Part shown: one piece after another, positions 17,707 through 27,054 of the stretch
How positions within the stretch are numbered: position 1 is the first letter of the stretch
Layout: each line of letters begins with the position of its first letter
Origin: Anaerolineaceae bacterium
GTDB taxonomy: Bacteria; Chloroflexota; Anaerolineae; Aggregatilineales; Phototrophicaceae
Assembly: GCA_002699585.1 (NCBI GenBank)
Contig: PABP01000034.1
Location: 96,562-160,561, forward strand
DNA: 64,000 nt
Direction of reading: 5' to 3'
Program-made: the position numbers and the translations under genes
The notes under the pieces: model-generated
Database searches by the model: none
What the model was told of the DNA's origin: nothing
The model's input: only the letters and a program-made list of their open reading frames with translations

Positions 17707-17812
17707 ACCCCACCCCTAAATCCCCTCCCCGAAGGAGAGGGGACTTTTGTAGGCCAAGATGGTCGCAGAAAGGCATCCTTCCTCCTTCGGGGGAAGGACC
17801 GAGGATGGGGGT
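17707..17812 (+). repeat. Dispersed palindromic element, copy E (reference copy)
   Basis: A full 106-bp copy. Outer arms ACCCCACCCCTAAAT and GAGGATGGGGGT are partly complementary. The inner hairpins are CCCCTCCCC-GAAGGA-GAGGGGA and CATCCTTCC-TCCTTC-GGGGGAAGGA. The middle is TTTTGTAGGCCAAGATGGTCGCAGAAAGG with no palindrome. It lies 10 nt after the TIR gene stop and could also act as its terminator. Confidence 0.9.
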
Positions 17813-17926
17813 CCGGCCAGAAGCGCTTCAATTTCAATATTCCCAGTCACCTTTTGGCGATGAACTGGCTCCTTTATGTGAACGCTGTCCATAGTCGTTG
17901 GCTATCAGCCGGGTAAAGGAACCCCT

Positions 17927-18532
17927 ATGTCACTGTTTAATGTCGTCCCGATGGTTGTTGAGCGCTCGTCCCAAGGTGGGGAACGCGCCTATGATATTTA
18001 TTCGCTGCTGCTGAAAGAGCGCGTGGTCATGCTGGGCACGGAAGTGAATGCGCAGTCGGCCAATTTAATTGTCGCCCAACTGCTGTTCCTGGCGCGGGAA
18101 GACCCGGATCGTAATGTGCAGATGTACATCCAGAGTCCGGGTGGCAGCGTCTATGCTGGGATGGCTATTTATGACACCATGCAATCGGTCCCAACACCCA
18201 TCTCCACGACCGCCGTCGGCATGACAGCCAGCTTCGGCACGGTGGTCCTCACCGCCGGGGAAAAGGGCCAGCGCTATACCTTGCCCCATGCCACAATTCA
18301 CATTCATCAGCCGCATGGGGGCGCCCAGGGCCAGACGACCGATATGGAAATCCAGGTGAAGGAGTACCAGCGTATGAAGGAAATTCTGACGGACATTTTT
18401 GTCGAGCAGACCGGCCAGCCGCGCGATGTCATCCTGCGCGATAATGACCGTGATCGCTATTTCGACGCCCAGGGTGCGGTCGATTACGGCCTGGTCGATG
18501 AGATTGTCGCCACCCCGCCCAAAGCCAATTAG
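17927..18532 (+). CDS. clpP: ATP-dependent Clp protease proteolytic subunit (ClpP family)
   Basis: A 201-residue serine peptidase of family S14. The catalytic triad is S102 ([11 protein letters not shown]), H127 (HIHQPHGG) and D176 (DRDRYFD). The N-terminal [20 protein letters not shown] loop that contacts the unfoldase is intact, and [16 protein letters not shown] forms the oxyanion strand. Differences from canonical ClpP are GMTASFG in place of GMAASMG and IHIHQPHGG in place of IMIHQPLGG, so this may be a second, specialised ClpP. No ClpX or ClpA gene is nearby. Confidence 0.93.
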   Translation: MSLFNVVPMVVERSSQGGERAYDIYSLLLKERVVMLGTEVNAQSANLIVAQLLFLAREDPDRNVQMYIQSPGGSVYAGMAIYDTMQSVPTPISTTAVGMTASFGTVVLTAGEKGQRYTLPHATIHIHQPHGGAQGQTTDMEIQVKEYQRMKEILTDIFVEQTGQPRDVILRDNDRDRYFDAQGAVDYGLVDEIVATPPKAN

Positions 18533-18587
18533 CCTTTGTCGCCGATGTCTGCTACGATAATTTCACTAGCCTACAGGAGCCGTTCCC

Positions 18588-19187
18588 ATGCCTGATATGA
18601 CCGCCGAAAAAACGCGCCCGACCTATGCCGACCTCGTCGAGCAGGCTCAGTCGGCGGATGCCGAAACGCGCGAACGCATTTTTGGCCAACTGGTGGCCCA
18701 ATTCACGATTGCCGCCCAATCCTGGGCCTACCAAACCCTGGACGATCTCCATGCCGCCCAGGACGCCGCCCAGGATGCCTTCATCACCGCTTATGAAAAT
18801 CTCGACAGCCTGCGCGATGCTGAGGCGTTTCCATCCTGGCTGCGCCGCATTGTCATGACGCACTGCCATCGCCAGCAGCGGGGTAGCCTGCAAACCGTCG
18901 CCCTGGAGGAAGACAGCCTGCCCATTGGCAGCGATCTCCTGACAGTGGTGGAAAAACGGCTGCTGCACGATCACCTGCGCGAATCAGTCGATGATCTGCC
19001 GGACCATGAGCGCATCGTCACCGAGATGTTTTATCTGGAAGGCTATTCGCAGCAGGAGGTCGCCGACGCGCTCGGTCTGCCCCTGACGACCGTCAAGAAG
19101 CGGCTGCAACGCGCCCGTGAACATCTGCGCGAGGTCATGGCTCCGGTCAGTCGCCTGAATAGTTTTTTGCTTATGCGCGTGGCCTAG
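18588..19187 (+). CDS. ECF-type sigma-70 family RNA polymerase sigma factor
   Basis: A 199-residue sigma factor with region 2 at about 45-95 (DDLHAAQDAAQDAFITAYENL, then FPSWLRRIVMTHCHRQQR) and region 4 at about 138-190 (LPDHERIVTEMFYLEGYSQQEVADALGLPLTTVKKRLQRAREHL). No anti-sigma gene is adjacent, and there is a short C-terminal tail SRLNSFLLMRVA. CAGGAG lies 9 nt before ATG 18588. The 3-prime end of the gene is duplicated 0.7 kb downstream at 19822-19899, so a tandem paralogue once existed. Confidence 0.9.
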   Translation: MPDMTAEKTRPTYADLVEQAQSADAETRERIFGQLVAQFTIAAQSWAYQTLDDLHAAQDAAQDAFITAYENLDSLRDAEAFPSWLRRIVMTHCHRQQRGSLQTVALEEDSLPIGSDLLTVVEKRLLHDHLRESVDDLPDHERIVTEMFYLEGYSQQEVADALGLPLTTVKKRLQRAREHLREVMAPVSRLNSFLLMRVA

Positions 19188-19288
19188 CCTTATTCAACAG
19201 TGGAAGAAGGCTACCGGATCGGTGAAGGTAGATCACCATAGGCTGCGGTAGAAATAAGAATAGTAGCGTTTCTTTTCCAGCATTGGCG

Positions 19289-19780
19289 TTATTTTAAAGC
19301 GTCAAATCTTCCTCTCCAACTATCTACAAATTCTGATAGAAAGTCGAGAAAACTATCTGCAATCTTTTCAATCTTACAATCCTCTTCTCTCATCTCTTCC
19401 ATATACATATACGTGGGTGGATTATCGCCTTCATCGGTTCTTATGAAAAAGAATACGTAACCTTGATGCATGTAAAAGACTATTGAATTGTCGAGTGCAG
19501 TATCTATAACATTTTTCTCTTTTAATATCTCTTTTGCCTCCGTATTCATGTCAAAGGCTAACATCGCTTGTGCTCCAGCATCACTGCCTGCGAAAATTCC
19601 GCCGCTTGAAGTTCCCATAACTTCAAGGTAAGCGAGAAAAGCTTTTGGCATGTAATCGATCTTTTGTTTTTCTTTGATCTTTTTGATAGTTTGTTCTGAA
19701 CAACCTGCAATAAGCTTTGCTGCGTTAGGGTCAGAATCTATAATTAGCTGTTTTAGTTCTTCGACTTTTCTTTTAAACAA
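19289..19780 (-). CDS. SMI1/KNR4 family protein
   Basis: A 163-residue protein in the SUKH/SMI1-KNR4 fold: KLIAGCSEQTIKKIKEKQ..DYMPKAFLAYLEVMGTSSGG matches the family start (usually LP..Y..FL...NGG), and SIVFYMHQGYVFFFIRTDEGDNPPTYMYMEE matches the central strand pair. Such proteins are often immunity proteins against contact-dependent or polymorphic toxins; no toxin gene is next to it. The start is TTG 19780 behind AAGAGGAT, 9 nt upstream. The gene is strongly AT-rich compared with both flanks and is inserted opposite to the sigma gene, between its end and a diverged copy of that end, suggesting import. Confidence 0.75.
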   Translation of the reverse strand: MFKRKVEELKQLIIDSDPNAAKLIAGCSEQTIKKIKEKQKIDYMPKAFLAYLEVMGTSSGGIFAGSDAGAQAMLAFDMNTEAKEILKEKNVIDTALDNSIVFYMHQGYVFFFIRTDEGDNPPTYMYMEEMREEDCKIEKIADSFLDFLSEFVDSWRGRFDALK

Positions 19781-19821
19781 TTTAGTTGATCCTCTTAGAT
19801 AATTAGCCCACTGTTGTGCAC

Positions 19822-19899
19822 TTGCTGCACCATCACCTGCGCGAGGTCATGGCTCCGGTCAGCCGCCTGAACAGTTTTTTGCTTATGCGTGTGGCGTGA
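19822..19899 (+). pseudogene. Remnant of a second sigma-factor gene (3-prime end, internally deleted)
   Basis: 19837-19899 encodes LREVMAPVSRLNSFLLMRVA and a stop, the same 20 residues as the end of the sigma gene (19125-19187). The sense-codon differences are all synonymous third-position changes (AGT/AGC, AAT/AAC, CGC/CGT, GCC/GCG), and the stop differs (TAG/TGA). The 15 nt before it, with the junction CTGCGCGA, match sigma positions 18960-18981 instead (TGCTGCAC.ATCACCTGCGCGA), so about 150 bp between two CTGCGCGA repeats have been deleted. It ends 1 nt before the convergent epimerase stop. Confidence 0.8.
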
Positions 19900-19900
19900 T

Positions 19901-20851
19901 CTAAGCAGTTGTTTGCTGGTAGGCCGCGACCGTCTGTTGCAGGCCCTCGCTGAAGCTGGTACGCGGCGCAAAGTCGAGCAGTTCGCGGGCTTTGTTGATG
20001 TTGGCCCCAGAATGCACGATGTCACCGACGCGGGCGGGCTTATGGATGGGCTGCATATCCGTACCCAGAATGGCGTTCAACTCCTCGACCAGCGTCAGCA
20101 GCGAAATACTGGTTCCAGTTGCCAGGTTGATGACCTCGCCGACCGCATCTGGTGCATGGGCCGCTAGCCAGTTCCCCTGAACCACGTTGTTCACATGGAT
20201 GAAATCGCGCGTTTGTTCACCATCGCCGAAGATAATCGGCGCTTGGCCCTCCAGCATGCGGGTGATGAACTTGGGAATCACGGCGGCGTATTCCGAATTG
20301 GGGTCCTGACGTGGGCCGAAGACGTTGAAGTAACGCAAGCATACCGTTTCCAGGCCATAGCTCTCATGGAACGCCTGACAGTAAATTTCCCCGGCGAGCT
20401 TGGCCGCACCATAGGGCGATAGGGGAGCCGGGAGCATGGTTTCGGTCTGGTTGGTAGGCTGACGATCGCCATAGGCGGCTGACGAGGCCGCATAAACTAC
20501 GCGCCGTACCTCTGCATCAACGGCGGCTTTGAGTACGCTGACTGTTCCCGTGACGCAGTGGGCATTGGCTTCTAACGGGTCGGCAATGCTACGCGGGACC
20601 GAGGGCAAGGCAGCCTGATGAAAAACGGCATCTGCGCCTTTGAAGACGTCCGTGATGGCGGTAGTATCCAATATGCTCAGTTCATGAATGGTCAGATCGC
20701 CATCAGGCGAACGCAGGTAGTCCAGGTTGGAGGATTTGCCCGTCAGCAGGTTATCGACCACGCGGACACTATGCCCCTGGGTCAAGAGGTTGGCGGCAAT
20801 ATGTGACCCGATGAACCCGGCCCCGCCTGTAACAATATATGTTTCGCTCAT
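19901..20851 (-). CDS. NAD-dependent epimerase/dehydratase (UDP-glucose 4-epimerase type)
   Basis: A 316-residue extended SDR. Residues 3-15 (TYIVTGGAGFIGS) are the NAD-binding motif and VVDNLLTGK follows. The catalytic set is SSAAYGD and YGAAK (YxxxK). RYFNVFGPRQDP and FGDGEQTRDFIHVNN are typical of the UDP-glucose/GlcNAc 4-epimerase and NAD-dependent epimerase group. It likely makes nucleotide sugars for envelope polysaccharides. I place the start at ATG 20851; TTG 20869 would add MGIRAF with no homology. Convergent with the sigma remnant. Confidence 0.92.
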   Translation of the reverse strand: MSETYIVTGGAGFIGSHIAANLLTQGHSVRVVDNLLTGKSSNLDYLRSPDGDLTIHELSILDTTAITDVFKGADAVFHQAALPSVPRSIADPLEANAHCVTGTVSVLKAAVDAEVRRVVYAASSAAYGDRQPTNQTETMLPAPLSPYGAAKLAGEIYCQAFHESYGLETVCLRYFNVFGPRQDPNSEYAAVIPKFITRMLEGQAPIIFGDGEQTRDFIHVNNVVQGNWLAAHAPDAVGEVINLATGTSISLLTLVEELNAILGTDMQPIHKPARVGDIVHSGANINKARELLDFAPRTSFSEGLQQTVAAYQQTTA

Positions 20852-21121
20852 GAATGCTCTGATCCCCAATAAGTGAATATGTGTGACGCATCATAACATG
20901 TACCTATGCTAATGCTATCGGTATCAGGGGAATTGGTCAATTGAGGTGTGGGGCGAAAATAAAAACGCTGCCTGTCATTGTCGAACGCCGCACAACCACA
21001 GGCAACCGTAGGAGGATGCAAATTCATCTATTTTGGAAATCGGCAACCTAACACAAGAATCGTGCTACAGATGCCTTAGGAACGTCCTTACGCAGGTCAA
21101 CCCTAGGCGCGACCGATAGGC

Positions 21122-21316
21122 CTAGACGCGGTAGGTGCTGCGATACCCGTGGAAATAAGGACTGTAAACCGCGCCATATTCATCCATAGGCTGGTAAGAA
21201 ACAGCTTTCGGTTTTTCCTCGATTTCGTGGGGGCTGTCCATGTCGACAGTGTGCTTTTTGCGAGCAGCATCAAGGACGGAATCAACGGTCTTTTTGTTAT
21301 CTTTGCGTGTAAACAT
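21122..21316 (-). CDS. Small hypothetical protein (64 residues)
   Basis: A short frame starting at ATG 21316 behind GGATG (7-nt spacing). The product is charged and soluble: basic start MFTRKDNKK, then DAARKKHTVDMDSPHEIEEKPK, ending in a Tyr/Ser/Arg-rich tail YFHGYRSTYRV. Codon use is plausible and it stands alone in a 630-nt interval between the epimerase and a histidine kinase, so it may be real. I recognise no family. Confidence 0.4.
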   Translation of the reverse strand: MFTRKDNKKTVDSVLDAARKKHTVDMDSPHEIEEKPKAVSYQPMDEYGAVYSPYFHGYRSTYRV

Positions 21317-21483
21317 AATCTAACATCCATAAATAAGTACAACATATTATTGTCTATACTGTACGCGATGATTTGACCGCTGGCAACGATTCTAAAAAAA
21401 TCAAATGCTGCACATAAATTCCCAGTATCAGGTCAAAAAACATTAGTAGGGGAGCCTAAAGTATTTTAAAAAATCAAAGGGGT

Positions 21484-23688
21484 TTATAAGGGACCACTTG
21501 CGCTGTGGTCTAATTGGTTGACCGAATAGGGGATCGTTACGATAAATGTCGTTCCTTTATTCTGTATAGAGCTGAATTCTATGTTGCCATCGTGATGCCT
21601 CACGGCACGCTCAACAATAGACAACCCCAGGCCCGTGCCGCGTTTGTTGCCAACATTCGCACCCCGGATAAAAGGGTCGAAAATATGGCTCTGATCGGCT
21701 TCTGGGATGCCGATGCCCGTATCGGACACAGTCAGTTGCCACTGGTCCTCCTGATAATCCAGGGTTACGCGGACGACCTTGCTTTCGCTGCTGTACTTGA
21801 TGGCGTTCTCCACAAGATTGATAAATATATGCTGCATCTGAGTGATATCACAGCGGACATTTTGGACCTTGCCTGTAATATCAAAAGTGATGTCGTAACC
21901 TGTGCCGATACTGGCAAGCAGGTCTTCGTAGGCGCTCCTAAAGACAGCACTGAGATCGATGTGGCTGCGATCTTTCTGCTTATGTGGGGTTTCGTCCAGG
22001 GTTAGCGAGAGCAGGTCATTCAGCATTTCTGTCATACGGGTGACGTTGGAGTCAATCTGGTTGAAGTTACGCGCGCGCTGCTGGTCATTCATGCGTTCGT
22101 AGTAGCGCTCTAAACCATCTTTTGCGGAAAGAATCGTCGCCAGCGGCGTACGGAATTCATGCGATACGACCGCAATGAACTGCGACTTCAACTGGTTGAG
22201 TTCCATCTCATGCGCCAATGCGTCGCGCAAGCCTTCTTCCATCTTCTTCAAGTCACTGATGTCACGTATCGTGAACACAATACCACTGACATGGTCGCGG
22301 CTGTTGCGGACGGCGGCCAGGGTTGTATCGATATAAGTCGGATTGGTATCGCGGTTGATGGTCGTCGCGATGAGGCGCTCCGACTGCGATACACCACTTG
22401 CAACGCGCACCAGGGCAGCGGCACAATCATTGGACTGCTGCGGGTCAATGTCTATCAACTCAACGATAGATAGGTTCTCATCAGTGCGGGTTAGCGGTCC
22501 AAATATCTTTTCGAAAGCCGTATTCGTCCGAATAATATGCCCATCTTGTGTGGTGAAGGCTACGCCATCGCTACTGTAATTGAGAATGGTCTCGACCTGT
22601 TCTTTCGCCTCTCGCAGTTCAAGCGTGCGTTCTGCCAATAGCTGCTCTTGATCGGTAGCAAAGGTACGGATTTCTTCATAGAGACGTGCATTTTCGATGG
22701 CGACTGCCGCGCGTTGGGCAAAAGCTTCAAGAACGCGCACGTCGTTGGGGCTAAAAGAGTGCGTTTGCGTACTCTGTAAGTCGAGCACGCCAATAATGTT
22801 GTTATTCGTGCGCAGTGGGATGACCAGCTCGGATTTGGCTTCCGGTACATTGGCGACGTAGCGCGTATCCTGGCTGACATCCGGGGCGTAGGTTGTGATG
22901 CCGCTGCGAATCGCAGAGGGGACCAACCCCGGCCCATCCAGATAAAGCGGCTCGGCGGTGCTTAAGCCTTCAATACCGGCGCGGGGTAAGCGCTCTAACT
23001 GCGGTGAATACAGATCGACCAGGATGACGCCACAATCCACATGTGCGAACTCTTTGACGACGGCTTCAGCAATTTGACCACCCAACATGCGGACGTTATC
23101 GGTTGTGAGCAAAACAGAAGTTGCATTGTAGAGAGCTTCAAGTTCGCTGGTGGTTTGTTCTTGCTGACGATAAATCGTTGCCAGATGAACGGCCAGACTG
23201 GTCTGAGCAACGAGGGGCTGTATCCGTCGAACGTCCTGGTCACTGAATTGATTGGGCGTCATGCCCTGTAGGAAGATGAATCCGAAAAATGCATCCTGAG
23301 TGAACATGGGGATCGCAATATGCGACCGGATCCATTGCGTCCGGTCATCGATAATCCAGTCAGGATCATTGTGTGTATCGGCTGTCAGGACGGGTTGGTG
23401 CGTCGTATAGGCTTGCTTGAGCGCGACATACTCGTCGACATTGAAAATGTCATTCGCCTGCAAATAGGAGAGGTCGTTGGGATAATAACTGCGGAAGTTG
23501 CGGACTTTGTCACCATCTAGCAGGGAGATGGTAATGACATCTGAAACAACAACTTCACTGATACAAGATAACAGATAGTCCAGTACGGCATCGATATCTG
23601 GCATCCGCTGCATGACTTCGATAGGCATGCGTTGTACCAGTGCGTTGATATCTTGAGATAACCCTTGCGGTTCTTCCACTTGATTCAT
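21484..23688 (-). CDS. GAF-GAF-PAS sensor histidine kinase
   Basis: A 734-residue soluble sensor kinase with no membrane segment. GAF 1 spans about 25-175, GAF 2 about 190-345, then a coiled linker. A PAS domain follows at about 362-480 (ILNYSSDGVAFTTQDGHIIRTNTAFEKIFG). HisKA has phospho-acceptor H510 (VSHEFRTPLATIL). The HATPase has N-box LVENAIKYS, G1 SDTGIGIP and G2 RGTGLGLSIV. It is first in a run of kinases and response regulators on this strand, so it may pass phosphate to the receiver domains of its neighbours. ATG 23688 is used; ligands of the GAF domains cannot be read. Confidence 0.92.
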   Translation of the reverse strand: MNQVEEPQGLSQDINALVQRMPIEVMQRMPDIDAVLDYLLSCISEVVVSDVITISLLDGDKVRNFRSYYPNDLSYLQANDIFNVDEYVALKQAYTTHQPVLTADTHNDPDWIIDDRTQWIRSHIAIPMFTQDAFFGFIFLQGMTPNQFSDQDVRRIQPLVAQTSLAVHLATIYRQQEQTTSELEALYNATSVLLTTDNVRMLGGQIAEAVVKEFAHVDCGVILVDLYSPQLERLPRAGIEGLSTAEPLYLDGPGLVPSAIRSGITTYAPDVSQDTRYVANVPEAKSELVIPLRTNNNIIGVLDLQSTQTHSFSPNDVRVLEAFAQRAAVAIENARLYEEIRTFATDQEQLLAERTLELREAKEQVETILNYSSDGVAFTTQDGHIIRTNTAFEKIFGPLTRTDENLSIVELIDIDPQQSNDCAAALVRVASGVSQSERLIATTINRDTNPTYIDTTLAAVRNSRDHVSGIVFTIRDISDLKKMEEGLRDALAHEMELNQLKSQFIAVVSHEFRTPLATILSAKDGLERYYERMNDQQRARNFNQIDSNVTRMTEMLNDLLSLTLDETPHKQKDRSHIDLSAVFRSAYEDLLASIGTGYDITFDITGKVQNVRCDITQMQHIFINLVENAIKYSSESKVVRVTLDYQEDQWQLTVSDTGIGIPEADQSHIFDPFIRGANVGNKRGTGLGLSIVERAVRHHDGNIEFSSIQNKGTTFIVTIPYSVNQLDHSASGPL

Positions 23689-23924
23689 GCGTCATTGTCA
23701 ACCGATTGTCAAGAAATGTCTATTAGGCAGCAATATATCCCCAAAACCACCTACATTATCTTAACGCATATTATCCTCGATGAGTATCGAGATTTGTAAC
23801 CAGTCTCCTTAACCAGTCTCCCTAATCTGTTGTCTTAACTTATCCCATCGTATTTCGGTCGGTTACTTGCTTATAGTGATCGCCGGGCTTTGTGCTGCCA
23901 CTTTTACCACAGCTCGGCCATACT

Positions 23925-25058
23925 CTAAACACTAATCGACACTGTTGTGCCTTTACCGGGCGTACTGTTGATGTGTAATGCGCCATCAAACATCTTGGCC
24001 AGATGCTGCACGATGGCCAACCCCAGGCCAATGCCTTGTTGTTCGTAGATATTGCGATTGAACTGAATGTAGGCACCTATCTGTTGGATTTCGCTTTCGC
24101 TCATGCCCGTGCCGTAATCTGTGACCGAAACCTCGTAGCGTCCCCTGGTATCAAAACCGGATGTGATCTTAATCGGCGTGCCTTGCTTGGAAAAAGCACA
24201 GGCGTTGCGCAATAGTTCATGCAGCATTTTGGTGAGCACAGGCTCCGGTAGGGGGCTATCCTCTTCCATCATATTGAAGACCAGATCTTGCTTACGCCCA
24301 TAGTCGGCAGCAAGGTTTTTACATTCCGCCTGTATATCCACAGCCCAACCATACTGGCTGTTGCGTAGATGGGCAGCGACAGTCTCGATATCGACATCTA
24401 TCGTGCTGAGTTCAGTAAACAGCAGGTAGTTCTCTACCATGCGATGTAATTTCTTACCCGCATTTAGGATGTGGCTCGCCCGTGAGGCTTCCTCAGTGTT
24501 GCCCTTTTTCCCGGCATCTTGCAGCATAATTTCGCTGTAGCCCAGGATGGTTGTCAAAGGTGTACGGAACTCATGGGGCAAGGAACGCGTCACCAGATCA
24601 TGGATCTGTTGAACGCGCTGCTGTTGGGACTCCGCAACGGCCTTCACTTTTTGCATTTGCGTTTCGATGGCTTGCAGCATCTCGTCATAGGAAAATGGCT
24701 TGGTGATGTAGTCATCAGCGCCTAATTCCATACCCGCGCGCATATCACTGCGTTCCGCTTTGGCTGTCATGAAGATGAACGGAATCAGCCGTGTGCTGGC
24801 GTGCGAACGAATCGCCTTGAGCACCTGATAGCCATTGATGTGCGGCATCATAATGTCGCACAGGATCACATCGGGTTCTTTGCTGAGTGCAGCAGCGATC
24901 CCGTGGGCGCCATCTGGTGCGGTAATGACCTCGAAATTTTCCATGCTCAGGACATCAGTCATGTCCAAGCGCAGGTCCTTTTCATCCTCGATTATGAGGA
25001 CGCGAGTGGGCTTTTCCTTGTCGAAATTCGTTTCTACATCCTGTGTGGCTGAGATCAT
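23925..25058 (-). CDS. Response regulator-histidine kinase fusion (REC first)
   Basis: A 377-residue protein with an N-terminal receiver (residues 18-135; phospho-acceptor D68 in VILCDIMMP, Lys in ITKPFS) fused to a HisKA (H162 in LPHEFRTPLTTIL) and HATPase domain (ELLRNACAFS, TDYGTGMS, QGIGLGLAIV). A longer frame to 25253 exists, but MISATQ at 25058 is the sensible start; the extra N-terminus is Arg/Trp-rich and unlike any receiver, and AGGTAA precedes 25058. The 'receiver then kinase' order is the reverse of the usual hybrid kinase, so its kinase output is probably set by an upstream kinase. No DNA-binding domain. Confidence 0.9.
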   Translation of the reverse strand: MISATQDVETNFDKEKPTRVLIIEDEKDLRLDMTDVLSMENFEVITAPDGAHGIAAALSKEPDVILCDIMMPHINGYQVLKAIRSHASTRLIPFIFMTAKAERSDMRAGMELGADDYITKPFSYDEMLQAIETQMQKVKAVAESQQQRVQQIHDLVTRSLPHEFRTPLTTILGYSEIMLQDAGKKGNTEEASRASHILNAGKKLHRMVENYLLFTELSTIDVDIETVAAHLRNSQYGWAVDIQAECKNLAADYGRKQDLVFNMMEEDSPLPEPVLTKMLHELLRNACAFSKQGTPIKITSGFDTRGRYEVSVTDYGTGMSESEIQQIGAYIQFNRNIYEQQGIGLGLAIVQHLAKMFDGALHINSTPGKGTTVSISV

Positions 25059-25158
25059 TGAAATTACCTGCCAGTCTATGCTTCTTAAGGATTTTGTTAT
25101 TTCGATTTCTAATTGCTTACGATCAAAATACGGGTTATTGGCTAGCTTATGCAGACTG

Positions 25159-26817
25159 CTATAACGCGCTCGATTTAGTGAAACGACACGTGACGGTCGT
25201 GCCTTCACCCAGGGTGCTCTCCAAAGCCACGTCACCGCCCAGCAAGCGCACATCCTCTTTCAGAATGGCCAGGCCCAACCCATTGCCTGGGAGGGGCAGG
25301 GCATTACTCGAGCGATAGAAACTCTCGAATACGCGATCAATATCTTCCTGCGGGATGCCGACGCCGTTGTCGGCCACTTGTACGATCACTTCAGACTGTG
25401 TTGTTTGTAGGATGACCCGAACCTGGCCGTCGTCCTCGCTGAACTTAAACGCATTCGCGATCAATTGGCGCAAGATGCGCCGCAAGACTTCTTCGTCTGC
25501 CCAAATTGTCGCATCGTCATCGGTCGTCGCCTGGTAGAGGATGTCGACTCGCCCGTGGTCTATCTGATATTTGCGCAAGAAGCGCGTTAACCATTTGTTG
25601 ACGTCAATCGGCATCGGGTTGAATAGCGTCTGATGACTCTCTAGGTCGCTCAAAACCAATACATTGTCGAGCAACACGGTCATTCGTTCGATTTGCTGCT
25701 TGATGCGCTCCAGGCGTTGAACACGATGATCGTGGTTCATCTTGTCGTGGTAATCGACGAAGGACTCCGCAGCGGCCTGGATGATCGCCAGGGGGGTGCG
25801 GAATTGGTGCGACGCCATCGAAACAAATTGGGAACGCAGATGATTCACTTCTTGTTCGTGGGCCAACTGCGTGCGCAACTGATTTTCGATCTTTACGCGT
25901 TCAGTCACGTCTTGCATGGTACATACGAAGCCAACATGGGCTTTCAGTTCGACAATAGCCGCTATGGTAATGTCGACGTTTTGCTGTTCTTCTGTATTCA
26001 GTTGCACCATGACCTGACTTTGGCTACCTGAATCGTGCGCATCCTGCATGGCCTCGCGCAGCACATCCATATCCTGGTCGTGCACAATCTCCCAGAAGGG
26101 CTGCCCGATATAATCGTTGATGTCGCATTGCATCAGACGCGAGAAGGGCGCATTGTATTGTTGAATAATGCCGTCTTCGTTCAGGAATAAGATGACATTC
26201 GAGCTGTTTTCCAAAGCTAGACGAAAACGATTGTTGCTGCTCATCAGCTCGGCCTGGGTGCCCTTGTCAAATGTGGCCACCTGTTGCCAGTTGAGTTGCT
26301 CTAGCAGCGTATGCAAAATCCCCATCGTACCCTGGACGGCGAAATGGTCTAAAAGATGGGTGGGTTCATCCCCCAGATCATGTTGGAATTCACCTTCATT
26401 AGCTGAAGTTGCCACCGACAACCCGCCAAAGTCATGACTGCCATCAGCCAGGGGTATTACCCAAAGGTGCTCCCAATCTTCATTTAAGAGCGTATCCGTG
26501 AGCACATAGGAGTCGTCTATCTGTCCGCGATAGATATGCCCGATTTCAAGCGGATTGCGTACCCAATTTAAGGGCGTGGAGTGTGTAACCAAGGATACTT
26601 CATGATGGGTGCCCCTGGCAATAATCGACCCATCACCGGCACCAATGGCCGCCAGATTTACAAAACCAACGGCGGAGTCGCAGGTACTACAATGCTCCAA
26701 CATCAGCCTGATGGTTGCCAGTAGCACCTCAGAAATGTTGGTGCCATAAAGGATCTCAGGGTGAAGCGAGAGTTGCTCCCTATTTGAATGTATTTGTCTA
26801 GCAGTGCGTGGATTCAA
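25159..26817 (-). CDS. PAS sensor histidine kinase
   Basis: A 552-residue soluble kinase. The N-terminal 170 residues look like a degenerate GAF domain (EVLLATIRLMLEHCSTCDSAVGFVNLAAIG). A PAS domain follows at 195-305 (LENSSNVILFLNEDGIIQQYNAPFSRLM). HisKA has H337 in ASHQFRTPLAIIQ; the ATPase core has NAFKFSEDD, ADNGVGIP and NGLGLAIL. It lies 100 nt upstream of the REC-kinase gene on the same strand and may form its phosphodonor. Two kinases and a receiver in tandem suggest a phosphorelay. Confidence 0.92.
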   Translation of the reverse strand: MNPRTARQIHSNREQLSLHPEILYGTNISEVLLATIRLMLEHCSTCDSAVGFVNLAAIGAGDGSIIARGTHHEVSLVTHSTPLNWVRNPLEIGHIYRGQIDDSYVLTDTLLNEDWEHLWVIPLADGSHDFGGLSVATSANEGEFQHDLGDEPTHLLDHFAVQGTMGILHTLLEQLNWQQVATFDKGTQAELMSSNNRFRLALENSSNVILFLNEDGIIQQYNAPFSRLMQCDINDYIGQPFWEIVHDQDMDVLREAMQDAHDSGSQSQVMVQLNTEEQQNVDITIAAIVELKAHVGFVCTMQDVTERVKIENQLRTQLAHEQEVNHLRSQFVSMASHQFRTPLAIIQAAAESFVDYHDKMNHDHRVQRLERIKQQIERMTVLLDNVLVLSDLESHQTLFNPMPIDVNKWLTRFLRKYQIDHGRVDILYQATTDDDATIWADEEVLRRILRQLIANAFKFSEDDGQVRVILQTTQSEVIVQVADNGVGIPQEDIDRVFESFYRSSNALPLPGNGLGLAILKEDVRLLGGDVALESTLGEGTTVTCRFTKSSAL

Positions 26818-27054
26818 AATAGTCCCTGATGACTAATAAACGGCGATTACAGTTTGCAAAGGGCACGGATTGACGATGTCAACGAGTGCCGAGTGCATCG
26901 TAATAAAGTGCAATCTTACTCTAAATTACTCTCTGTTATGTGTCCCCACTATTCGTGCTAATACGGATTTCAGGTGTCATTCAGTCGTCTAAGCCGATGC
27001 ATGCGTAATAACACGTAGTTCACTTATCGATGTGCCGAGACACATGAACGCAGC

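Noticed and set aside
2039..17812. The repeat copies as a CRISPR array
   Set aside because: Copies are single, kilobases apart, in both orientations, without regularly spaced unique spacers, and with two internal hairpins; no cas genes nearby.
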